Assembly (NCBI GenBank): GCA_900175165.2 | Contig: FWWN02000515.1 | Location: 1-20,610, forward strand | Direction of reading: 5' to 3' | Source: Rhizomucor pusillus | Lineage: Eukaryota; Mucoromycota; Mucoromycetes; Mucorales; Lichtheimiaceae | DNA: 20,610 nt | In this document: piece after piece, positions 1-9,800 of the stretch | Position numbering within the stretch: the first letter of the stretch is position 1 | How the letters are laid out: every line of letters begins with the position of its first letter | Notes under the pieces: generated by a model | Told to the model about the DNA's origin: nothing | The model's input: the letters and a program-made list of their open reading frames with translations, nothing else | Database searches by the model: none | Translations under genes and position numbers: made by a program

Positions 1-709
1 TACTGGATAAATATCGATCTGGATAAAGAGCATTGTTGCAACTCCTCCAGTGAGGGTGGATCAAAATATTTGAAGTCGAAAGCCGGTGTCGAGCTTGTCT
101 CGAGAATTCTTCACGCTTAAACGTCAATGGAAGTTCTCTTCGGTGCTCTTGAAGTTATTCATAGTTTCAGATACGAATCATTAATGGTTATCATTGGACG
201 TTGATGCATATTTTTTGCAATATTCATATTTATATTCATAGAAAATGATTGAAAAACTACTCTCGGTTGTTTTAAGTTACTTTTTCTCATGACCTTACGG
301 CACAAACTGAATCTCTGTTCTCGAACCGTTTCTAATACTTTTTCAGAAGGTCGTCAAAAGGTCAACAAATGTTTATTCCTCTATTTTCAATGCTAAAAGT
401 TGCATATTATTATCGATTTAAGGATATTGCTTTCTGCATCGTCGCAGATGATCCATTTTTCCGCAATGATTACAATGTTGTGGCATTTCTCTTGCAATTT
501 TAGCAATTTTATAGGATATACAGGTACAGATGTACGTAGAAGAGATGTGCGTAGATGTGATAAAGAAGAACAAATTTCTAGAGTCTCTCAAGCAGGTTTT
601 GTATCTGCCTGACTTTCACCAGCTGAATATTCAGGATAGAAACTCCTGGAAGCCATCGATAGCCATTGCCATCCTCGGATTTGTTGCAAAAGAGGAAGGC
701 ATTTTTTAA
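1..709 (+). pseudogene. Interrupted coding stretch at left edge, unassigned (partial)
   Basis: Three protein-like pieces lie in order on the plus strand. Frame 1 is open from the window start to a TGA at 202-204 except for one TAA at 118-120. A second piece starts after a good 3' splice-like tract (TTTTTCAG ending at 346), has an ATG at 369 and runs to a TAG at 501-503. A third runs from about 524 (ATG at 530) to a TAA at 707-709 and encodes 59 residues, including a run like KKNKFLESLKQVLYLPDFHQ. Pieces two and three can be joined in phase by a 47-nt intron (477-523), although its donor (GTTGTG) is weak. I do not recognise the family. It could be the 3' end of a real spliced gene entering from the left, or a decayed one; the TAA at 118 favours decay. 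Function unknown. Confidence 0.3.
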
Positions 710-1520
710 CTTTTACGGAAGTCGTACTGTGGATAAAAATCCACTATGGAGATAGCCGAAGGAATTTTCCGCGCACTCACGTGGAGATAGGCTTCCTGCC
801 ACTTGCGAGCCATGTGGCTTCATGTTCTACTGCAGGGATGAAAGAACCAAAAGCTGAACCTAAAGGCATGACAGCTGAGCTGTGAAGGAAAAATCGACTT
901 TGGAACAGGCCTATGTAGTGTATCTCCCAATCAACCCGGCAGCTTCGAAAAGGATCAGCAAAAACGCGGGGCGATTACAAAGATGGATAAATAATTAAGG
1001 GGGTTCGGCGTGTCAGATCCAGCGCTACCATTTTGCAATGGAAGAAACGGACTGGAAACTTTATTATTTTCGCTCATTATATAGCTAGAATCTTACAGTA
1101 CACGGTAAATTGTTGCGAGAATGTGTTGTCTTGATAAAATCGCTCTCCAAAGAAGAATGGCCCGCATCAGTCAATGAGCTCCTTGGCGCAGGACCGATCA
1201 AACGGTAATAATATATTTCAAGAGCAACAAGAATTGGATGACCTTTAATAAACATTTGTCTGCAATGTGGTTGTATTCTATATATAATCTTCAGCCTTGA
1301 ACATTCGATATTGGTACCATGATGCATCAGAAAGATCCTTAACCTGAACTCTTTTACATAGAGCATCCAATGAACTACTCTGCAGCAATGCCCGCAGCGA
1401 ATCAGGAAGGCGCCGGAGGACGGGCCGATCGTCGATAGATCAAGTAAGGTCGAGACCAGTCTGTCTGGAATCAAAACATCTCTCGGTGCGAAGCGGCGCC
1501 GAATATGTGTAGCAACGTCA
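710..1520. other. Intergenic stretch upstream of the P450, with short open fragments
   Basis: No convincing gene. The most protein-like fragment is in plus frame 3 at 885-998, about 37 codons ending KRISKNAGRLQRWINN then TAA. The last part faintly recalls the RNase H end of retroelement polyproteins, but it is too short to call. A 129-codon minus-strand frame (1474-1085) has no recognisable motif and I treat it as chance. No tRNA, terminal repeat or tandem repeat was seen. Confidence 0.4.
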
Positions 1521-1528
1521 TATAAAAT
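1521..1528 (+). promoter_or_regulatory. TATA-like box of the P450 gene
   Basis: TATAAAAT lies about 70 bases before the chosen P450 start codon. No other ATG occurs between it and that start, so the first ATG after the box is the one used in the model. Position and sequence only; the transcription start is not known. Confidence 0.4.
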
Positions 1529-1593
1529 CTACAATTTCAAACGACTGCGTGGTCATCAAATCAACGCCCCGTTTATTGATATATCAATTATCG

Positions 1594-3636
1594 ATGGATC
1601 AAGTTACCACTCAAGTAACCAAGCTCATAGAAAACATCCAGCTCCCAAGCCAGTTTCAGCGACGCGAAGCTGTGGTTACTATTGCAGCTGCTACGACCAT
1701 GATCGCAGTTGCTGGAACCATGTATTCTCTTATAGAAAAGGTATATAAAGTAACAATAAAGTCACTTGTGGTTCGCCATGCTAAGTACATAGCATGAAAT
1801 ATTCTAGGCACTTGAGAACCCTGGCTGCAAAACCGTCCCTTACAGCTCACCATTTTCTGGCTCAACTCGGGAGTATCGCAAGGATCCCAAAGGATTCATA
1901 GAAAAATGGACAAAGGAACTCGGTCCAGTGTTCCGCGCACATATTTTTGGCGAGGTAAGTTCTGTATTTTTTATATATTCCCAAAGGACATATTATCGAT
2001 CTGCACTCTTCTGTCTGGGTTTTTACTATTAAAGGTCATGACGGTCGTTTCGGGTCCGTATGTCCGCGAGGTCTTCCTTAACACTGATTTCAACTTCCTC
2101 CACGGTACTGCCAAGGAACGTTTTGTATACTGATCCGTTATTCAGCTCATTGCTGCAGTGGACTATCGGCAAAATTCTAACTCTTCGACGTATATCATTT
2201 AGAAATTCGACTTGGCTGCACTGCTCGGCATCGAAGTAGATATAGATGCGGAAACTCCCTTGGTTCGCCAAATTGTGCTCAAACACCTGCATAACAACAT
2301 GAAGCCATACACTCCCCGTGTCGTACGACAGGCAAGTAGCCGATAAACGAAATCTTGACAGCTCTAAACTAACAACGCGGCCTTTAGCTCAAGAAAGCTG
2401 GCGACGAGATCATGGGCGACGTAACCGAGGAAAAGGTCTTTCCGCATGTCTATCCAATTATGCAGCATATGATTGCCAATGCTGCCGCGTCTGTTTTCGT
2501 CGGTGAAAAATTGGTCAAGAACGAAAAACTCATTGAATCTTTCAAGAACATGACCCTTGAATGCGGCGCAGAGCTTCAAAACGAAAGCTTGTTCTTTGAT
2601 CACTTTGCTACGCTTAACAGTTGGCGCCAGTGGATGATAGGAAGATTCTCAAAGACTGTTAAAAGACACAAGTCCCAGTTATACAACGCTTTGAAGCCTG
2701 AAGTTGACGAACGACTAGCTGCTATGAACACTCCTGGATGGGAGCGTCCTGTAAGTGCTCAGATGATATATACAATGTGTCTCCGTATGATAATCTAACG
2801 TTTACGCTTTCGCAATTGCACTGTTAGAAAGATATCTTGCAGGATATTATCGAGGACTCTCTCAAGAACCCACCTCGCAAGGAACTAGTGCAGCATTTGA
2901 CAGATTGGATTATCCAGCTTATTTTCGCATCTATCCATACTACCAGCGAGAACTCGACTGTAGTCATGTACCGCCTCTTGCAGCATCCAGAATTGATCCC
3001 CGAACTTTTGGAAGAACAAAACCAAGTTCTTTGTGAATACCTTGGCGAAGATGTCGTCAACTCCACTGACGATGCTGTTTTGCTATTTACTTTTGACGTT
3101 GTCCGCAATCTTCCCAAGCTGGATAGTTTGTGTCGCGAGTCGCTCCGTCTGCGTAACGACTACTTTACGTTGACGCACAAGTACCTGGGCAAAAACAAGA
3201 TTACACTTAGCAACGGTGCTGTCATTAAGCCCGGTGAATATGTGCTCATTAACACCTGGTACAACCATACAGCCGACGATATTCAGCACGATAACTCTGG
3301 AGGATTCTCTGACTTTCAACCTTTCCGTTACGCTAACCTCCAAGACCGTCAATCCACCAAGATCGGGGACGACTATCTGATTTTTGGCTTGGGAAAGCAT
3401 GCTTGCCCCGTAAGTTCTTGCCTTTTCATAATTATCTTCGTTGATGGGTAAAAATTAATCATGGATTTCTCCAAAATTATTAGGGTCGCTGGTTCGCTTT
3501 GCAAGAAATCAAGACAATTGTGTCCTTCTTTATACGCGAGTACGAGATCTCAAACAGAAATGGTATCATCTTCCCCACCGACGACCTTAATAAGATGCCT
3601 TTTGGTGACTTCGTTGTCAAGAAGCGTTCCTCTTAA
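1594..3636 (+). CDS. Cytochrome P450 monooxygenase, membrane-anchored, fungal ent-kaurene-oxidase-like type
   Basis: Seven exons (1594-1740, 1808-1954, 2035-2124, 2203-2331, 2388-2750, 2828-3409, 3484-3636) give 536 residues, a normal microsomal P450 length. Residues about 27-46 form the single N-terminal membrane anchor, followed by a short proline hinge (PGCKTVPY). Conserved elements are in order: I-helix FASIHTTSEN (near 325-334), K-helix ExxR as ESLR (396-399), a PERF-like FQPFRY (near 455), and the heme loop FGLGKHACPGRWFA with the thiolate Cys at 485. The family inserts one oxygen atom from O2 into a lipid or terpenoid-like substrate, using electrons from P450 reductase at the ER. The His in the I-helix (where many P450s have an acid) together with GKHACPGR fits the fungal gibberellin/ent-kaurene oxidase-like group. 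The substrate cannot be read from sequence. Intron 4 (2332-2387) is GC-AG. All seven exons are multiples of three, so every intron is phase 0. It is convergent with the transporter gene. Confidence 0.93.
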
Positions 3637-3978
3637 ATATCTCCTCTTTCATCCCTCCCTGAAATCCGTAGTCAGAAACTTTCCACTAAATTCTTTGTTT
3701 GCCGCCCGCATATTTCTTATTCCCACCATATGCATACATATAAAACTATCATCAGATATATATGGAGCTTACCGGTATGCACTGTGCTTGCAGTGGGAGC
3801 AGAGGCAAGATAGGCTGTGTAGTTGATGGAATACGCAAGCACTTTTACATATTGTAATCACAGCATGGGCTCCCCTGATCTCCCACATGCAAAGATAGGT
3901 CAAAGTGGATGGCATTCAAAACTGTTTTATGAGAGCTGTACACAGAGTATTTTCTATGAAAGGCAAATAAATTAAATG
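3637..3978. other. Convergent intergenic region between P450 and transporter
   Basis: This holds the 3' UTRs of both flanking genes. A plus-strand AATAAA sits at 3966-3971, just before the end of the transporter reading frame. If the P450 mRNA used it, its 3' end would run into the transporter gene. No open frame here looks coding. Confidence 0.5.
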
Positions 3979-5722
3979 TTATTTCGAATTTACAAGGTTG
4001 AGGATATTAAAGATGAGGCAAATGCCCATGACAAGAACGCCATAGGCTGCAAGCACAACGGACAAAATTTTGCCCAGTCGCCATGGATCGTTCTCGTGGA
4101 TCTTGTAGTAAAATAATCCTGGAAGAATGAACGAAATTGTAGTCGAGCCTGTTGATCCAACAAATGCAAGAACCTAAATTTTCCGTTTCCATCAACTTGA
4201 GTATGTATGCTGAGAAAGGAGGAGAAAAAAGCTATTGTGTACTTACAGTATCTAACTGCGAAATGGAGATGGCAACCAAATAGCTGCCTACGAGTATAGC
4301 CGTTGTCATGGCAAAGTATTTGAATGCAGATGGCGGTGGTGGTACTTTGAGACCTCTGGCTTCAGGTGATCGCCATGCCAACACCTTGTCAAGCGACGCG
4401 CGGCAGGGGTGAGCTTGAAGCGGATAGCTAAAGATGACCAAAATGACAATGGCAACACGTCCACCGGCAACAAACATACTTTGAGGATCTATGCAAACGT
4501 ATGAGTATTACATAACAATTTAAGGTAGCAATGAAATTCCACTTACATTCTAAAATGATGTTGCCTAAAACTTCTTTGCCAAAGGTAAGATAACCGAGGA
4601 TAGCTATAGCTTCATACACAAACGCAGCGCTTCCAATGGACATGGCGATTACTCTATTAATTTGCCCTTGGCTGTTGTCTTTGAGCTCGTTATATATAGA
4701 AAACATCTGAAGGATGAAAAGATTAGAAATGCAAGAGATTTAACAACATATGGATACCTCAACTACTTACATTTTGGTGACATGTAAAGCCGAAAACAAA
4801 CACTGGAAGACGTTTAAGAAATGCAGTCGAAAACGTGACGAGCTCGATGGATTCTGCTGGAGGCGAAGGGAATAAAGACGAGAAATAGTGGTAAACGACA
4901 ATAGCGCAAAGGTATACAACGGCGATTAATGCGACGATACTTGAATACTTGAGAGAGTCCAGCTTTCTCAAGAAACTAAGAGGCAGGATTGCACTCGCCA
5001 TAAAAACGGTGATCCAGAACCGTCTGTCCATTAGGATATCATCCTGTGCAAGATCGGAAAAGGATGCTACGACCTATTGTAGCACAATCAATGCTGCTGA
5101 ATATGATTCGTACATTTTCAATGCTTGCTTTTACCTGCGGCATTAAATCTCCAATGATGATAAGGTAACTTATAGCAACGCCAAAACACTTGATAGCAAT
5201 GGCCAGATCAAAAAATACAGCAAGACTCGGCCATGTCAGTTTAGAAACGGCAAAAAATGATGCATGGCGTCCATCCGTCCGAGCAGCACAGCGAGAGAGG
5301 AAATATAAGCCAGCAGCCGAAGCACCAGCTGATAAGAGAATGACTACAATGCCTAGCAAAAGACCGACCGAGGCCAGAGCAGCAGGCTGACAGGTACGTT
5401 GAGTCTTCCTTTGCTCCTTTCTAGGATCACAACTACTCTAGCCTACCATTGCCAGTAAACCTGTTCCCAAGATGGTATTGACAAGATTGACCGAACAGCT
5501 GACAGGAGTTGCAGTTGCATACTGATCGTTGTAAACATCCTCGCTGACAGGATCATCGCTTTGGTACAACGACGTAGTAGCCGATGAGTGCGACAAGAGC
5601 GGACGGTGATCTTCCAGGAATGGACCATCGTTGTCACCACTGAAATTAGAGAAGGAAACAGGTACCGAATATACTGAGGAGTCTTTGGTGGCCTCGTTTT
5701 CTATAGGTTGGTACCTGGCCAT
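3979..5722 (-). CDS. Vacuolar-type amino-acid transporter of the AAAP/SLC38 family (AVT5/6/7-like)
   Basis: Six exons (5722-5447, 5386-5135, 5073-4771, 4706-4547, 4488-4247, 4173-3979) give 475 residues. After a polar N-terminus of about 75 residues come roughly 10-11 membrane helices. TM1 carries the family signature NTILGTGLLAMP (82-93), and HPCRASLDKV begins at 357, both typical of fungal AVT proteins. Family members move neutral, acidic or basic amino acids across the vacuolar membrane with a proton gradient; the AVT6/AVT7 branch is known as exporters from the vacuole. Substrate and direction are inferred from family only. I chose the ATG at 5722 because the 43 codons reachable from an upstream in-frame ATG (5851) are low-complexity and pyrimidine-derived, like a leader. 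Introns are 58-73 nt; four are phase 0 and one is phase 1. Intron 1 falls between Met and Pro of the TM1 signature. It shares a divergent promoter region with the zinc-protein gene. Confidence 0.92.
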
Positions 5723-6265
5723 GAAAAATATTAAAAAGTGTGAAAAATGGAGGAGGAGGAGAAGGACAATCTGGTTGATCTTCGCGGAGTGCACCAGATG
5801 TTGGTCCGACAGCCGGGATCGACGGTGGAATGTGTAATACCAGGTAACCAATAACCCAACCTATTGCTTGTCCATGGCTATCTTTCATATCCATTTGTCC
5901 AAGTTGTTTCCAGGTTAATAAATTCAAAGCTACTCAAGAATGCCACAATGGCTTGGACAAGAGCACTTCTTCCTGCGCGACATGAGAAGAAAACGAAGCC
6001 GGAAGATATCCGATACGGGCCCAGGGAATGACGAACTTAGAAGAAAAGCTTCTAATAAACATGACGTACCTATCTGAAGAAGGTACGCGAGGTACGGAAA
6101 ATAAGGACCGTGGATTTTGTACAGATAGGAAGGGGGCGGCCTGCATTTCTCTTGGGAACTTTTTTTCTTCTACATGCTTTTGCCCCGTACTAAAAACAAA
6201 TACTACGGCGCTGCCCCTATAACATTCAGGGTTTACTCCGAGTGGACTATATCTTTGTATATTCG
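5723..6265. promoter_or_regulatory. Divergent promoter region between transporter and zinc-protein genes
   Basis: Start codons of opposite genes face away from each other across 543 bp. The transporter leader, read on the minus strand, is rich in CTCCTC and T runs next to its start. TGACGT at about 6060, a CRE-like half site, is the only regulatory-looking motif I noticed. The open frames here overlap on both strands, have no motifs and look like chance. Confidence 0.45.
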
Positions 6266-6836
6266 ATGGATATTAACATCTGTCTTTACTGTGAACGGCC
6301 ATTGTCACCTACGGTGAGTATAACATCGAGCAAAAACTTTGTTCTGCCTATTGCTAGCACTGTACCAAATTTAATATATTGAGTATGCAGTTTTTTCTTC
6401 TTTTTTTTTTTTTATGTAGACGGACGATAGCAATGATGAAACTACAAAGTGCTTTTGCTCCGAGAACTGTCATCGTTGCGAAGCAATGAAGGCTGTGTGG
6501 TCAAATCCTGGTCCTGATAACGGTTTGCGGTTTTTCCGGATAGCTGCTGCGGGAAGCCAGCATGTGATACTTCCTGGAGATGCGACGCCTCTTCATCGGT
6601 GCGGGTCGATAATGCACAGCAACAGTAACCGCACCCGTGGTATCATCAACAATACCAATGCAACTAAGAATACAAGCCATGATCCGCAGCGAAGAAAGCG
6701 ATCGGCATCCACTCCTTTGTGCAGCACAGCGTTGCCTATTGTGAGATATCTTTAACTGTAACTCAGCTTATCAACTCGGTTGTAGACATCACCGAGCATG
6801 CCTTTTGCATACGCTGCAGTGAAAGAGAAAAGATAG
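6266..6836 (+). CDS. Small cysteine-motif zinc-binding protein, Ecl1-like
   Basis: Three exons (6266-6313, 6420-6740, 6786-6836) encode about 139 residues. Near the N-terminus are Cys6-x2-Cys9, then Cys27-x-Cys29-x3-Cys33-x2-Cys36 in KCFCSENCHRCEAM. The pattern C-x2-C followed by [Y/F]CSxxC, starting within the first ten residues, matches fungal Ecl1-type proteins. These are known in fission yeast as small regulators of chronological lifespan and stress response. The remainder is Ser/Asn/Arg-rich, with a basic run QRRKRSAS and a C-terminal SPSMPFAYAAVKEKR. The last exon depends on a short intron (6741-6785, 45 nt). Without that splice the frame would end at 6755 and give 127 residues. Intron 1 (6314-6419) has a long T-rich tract before its acceptor. 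Family assignment is moderate because only the cysteine pattern supports it; another small zinc-ribbon protein is possible. Confidence 0.7.
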
Positions 6837-6840
6837 AAAT

Positions 6841-6846
6841 AATAAA
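6841..6846 (+). terminator. Polyadenylation signal AATAAA of the zinc-protein gene
   Basis: A perfect AATAAA lies 5 bases after the TAG stop. Cleavage would normally fall 10-30 bases further on, i.e. into the end of the opposing exportin-4 gene. Confidence 0.6.
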
Positions 6847-6870
6847 CACAGTACTAATTTGAGCTCCCCT

Positions 6871-6876
6871 TTTATT
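6871..6876 (-). terminator. Polyadenylation signal AATAAA of the exportin-4 gene
   Basis: On the minus strand a perfect AATAAA starts 2 bases after the TAA stop (6881-6879). The plus-strand signal of the opposing gene is only about 25 bp away, so the two 3' ends should overlap. Confidence 0.6.
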
Positions 6877-6878
6877 CT

Positions 6879-9800
6879 TTACTTTACACGCAATACAGCT
6901 CGTACATCCATCAGGAATGCGTACAAAGCCTCCTTGAAGCCAGCAACGTTGCGGCTGGGTGGTAAAACGCCCGGCAGCTGTTGAGGCGTGGCTGCATCTA
7001 AGCGCTGGAATGCATGAAGCACACGGCCTCGTATATCACCTGGCTGTTGGGAAATAACCTGATTTACGAGATTGAAATAAGTCTCCTATCAGGATTGTAG
7101 GTAAGCAAGCAATAACATAAATTGGCATATGTGAAGAAACATTCATGATTTACCCGTTCAGCACAGATTAGGCAAAGCAGCGCCTCGGATGCAGCATTCA
7201 CGACAGATGTATCCAGACTGCGGAAGAGCAGAATATCAATTAATTGCTGCAGGAATCTATCCAGCGCAGGCTTCAAGAAATCGACATTGACTAGTTTGTT
7301 TGTCCAACTACCTTTTAGCGCAATGATCCGTCAGTTTCATCTGATTCTACTTACCATTTGAGAGCATTTGATTGTGTGTCCACAATGCGAGAGGAGCTAT
7401 AGCTTGCAGAGCCAGGATATTTACATCGTTAATAGCATGATTGATGCCGAAGTCCAGACTGGCCATCAAGTTGTTAAACAAATCAGCTGGCAAACCTGCC
7501 AGTTTGTCCGGGAAGAATTCTATGAGGTGAGAAATAAGCTTGATATATTGCTGGCAAATGCTGGGGATCTAGAAAATGTTGATATTCAGCAACAAGGTTA
7601 ACTGATCCATTGATGTATCCATTAGGTAGGTAGCATACCTGGAGCATCTCCATGTTCACCATTGGAATAATGACATTGACACCATAAAGAACAACATCGG
7701 CAACGTCTGCTGATCCTGGAGGTGTTGGAGTTACGTTTTCTGTTCGATCTATTCCAGCTACCAGTTAGATAATGCCGATGATCCTTCTTATCTTGCAGTG
7801 AACTCACTAAAGTCTTCAAATTCAGAAGCCATGATATTGGTCAGAAGAGATAGAGAAGTGGCAATGTCTGGGTATGGTCTATCGGCTTCCTCTTCTTGTG
7901 AATGCAACCTCTTCTTGCCTTTGTAAACAGGACTATTAGATAAACATCTAGACGCCTTGTATGCATATGGTTGCTTGTATGGATACTACCTTGATTGCTA
8001 TCACCGTACACTTTGAGGATTTCTATAACAATTTGGAAAAGCATTTGTTTCTGGCTTGGATCCAAAAGACTAAAATCCTGAATAGAGCTTCAGTGCTCCA
8101 TTATGCGTACCGCATCGTCAGTTGCAATTACTCACCAGTCGACCAGCCAAATCTGCGAACAGTTGAAGGAGTAACAACTGCAATTCACTGACGTTCTTAT
8201 ACATATTCATGAGCTGCAAAAAGCTTTCGAAGAAGCGTGATGAAAACTTGAAGATACTTTGGGTGTTGTTGAACTGACTAGCTAAAGCTAAACCGTCAAA
8301 CATTTCCAAAGCATTTATAACGTTGTTCATCATATCCACGCGCTGGAAATTTTGCATAAATTCAGGATGGTGTAGCACGGATCCAAGTCGTTTCTAACGA
8401 AACTAATTAAGAAGCGATCGCAGTAATTATGCGTATTTCGTACGTACTTCGATCATGCCAAAGATAAGCTGCAAATACTTGTCACGGACATGTGCATCAG
8501 CCGCACCGCTGGATATTGTCGTAATTGTCTGAATAAGGGAGCTACAAAAAAATTATGAGTAACTAGGTATCTTTATAGGTCTGATTTTTTTTTTTTGCTT
8601 ACTTGTGGACTACCTCCGGCAATTGCTCTAAATTTTCCGTTACAAACTTCACAAGGTCCGGAAACTTGGCTATAAAATGAAATGCAATGAGCAAAGAGCG
8701 TGAATACAGTCATCCATCCCCTAACTCACAGGACTCCAAGAACCCCATTTTAAGGTTGATTGATGTACCGCAAGTATTGAGCCATCGTATGATCTAAAAG
8801 TATTGCATATAAGCGCCAATGGCATACCGTAATCTCTGTCTCTTACATACCTGAAGTAAAACATCAGGATCAGCATTCCATAGAATAAAGTTCGCTTGGA
8901 TCTGCTCGATGAAGAAATTGATTATATGCAGGCCTTCTCCGTCAGAAGGTCCAGGTCGACCAAATGCGTTTGCAATGTTCGGACTACCATGTACACTAAT
9001 GTCAGCACGGAAGTGGTCTAATGTACTTCGGATAGCACCGTTACCTGATGTATCCATATTCATTCTCATTGATCAGCAAATACGACTTGCTCCAGCGTTC
9101 CATGAACCATATTAATGTCTCGGCTACTTGAGGACTACAGTTCGAAGCCTACTTCCCTTAGTACGTTGTACTGAAAAAAGCACCATATCAGACTTCTCAC
9201 CTCGACCGTATTAGGTCCGAAGCTGGATAAAAACCTGAATATCTCCAGTATCTGTCGAGAAATAGATGTCACTTGGTCCTGCTCCGGCGGCTAACAATAA
9301 TAATTCGGTCAAAGGTTTGTTCCATTGAATAAATAAGCCTTTCTGAAATCCATCTACCTGCGATCCTGAAAGAAACATTAAGGAGTCAGGAACCATTGGC
9401 TGCTCTCCGTCACCAGCATCAGCCAGTACATGAGCAATGATAAGGATAATCCAATGGAGATGTTCCTGAAGATATATCAAATATTGATCTGTGTGCGCCT
9501 ACGTTAGCAACATACACTAAAGCAACATACGAGCTATAAGATACTTACCACTATCAGCGACGTTGGTTGTGAAATATCGCTTGAGTCGATCGAAACGATC
9601 CACCAATAGCTGATGTAAATGAAGCAAGCATTTTGCGGGATCCAAACGGCCCAATGTACCAATGCATGTCAACTGATCTGCATATGTATCCTTAAAATTT
9701 TGTCAGTTTGAAGCCCACATCTACTAGAACTGAAATATATTCACCCAATCTTTGAAGCCATTATTCACTTCATCATCATCCTCTTCCGCCAAGTCTTTCT

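Noticed and set aside
885..998. Possible retroelement RNase H remnant (RISKNAGRLQRW)
   Set aside because: Only a dozen residues are suggestive, no catalytic acids, and no flanking reverse transcriptase, integrase or terminal repeats were seen.
1085..1474. 129-codon minus-strand frame upstream of the P450
   Set aside because: No motif, unusual composition, no good splice or promoter context; consistent with chance.
5723..5851. Upstream in-frame ATG extending the transporter by 43 residues
   Set aside because: The extension is pyrimidine-leader-like (LLLLLHFSHFLIFF) and would add a hydrophobic stretch not expected in this family; the ATG at 5722 is preferred.
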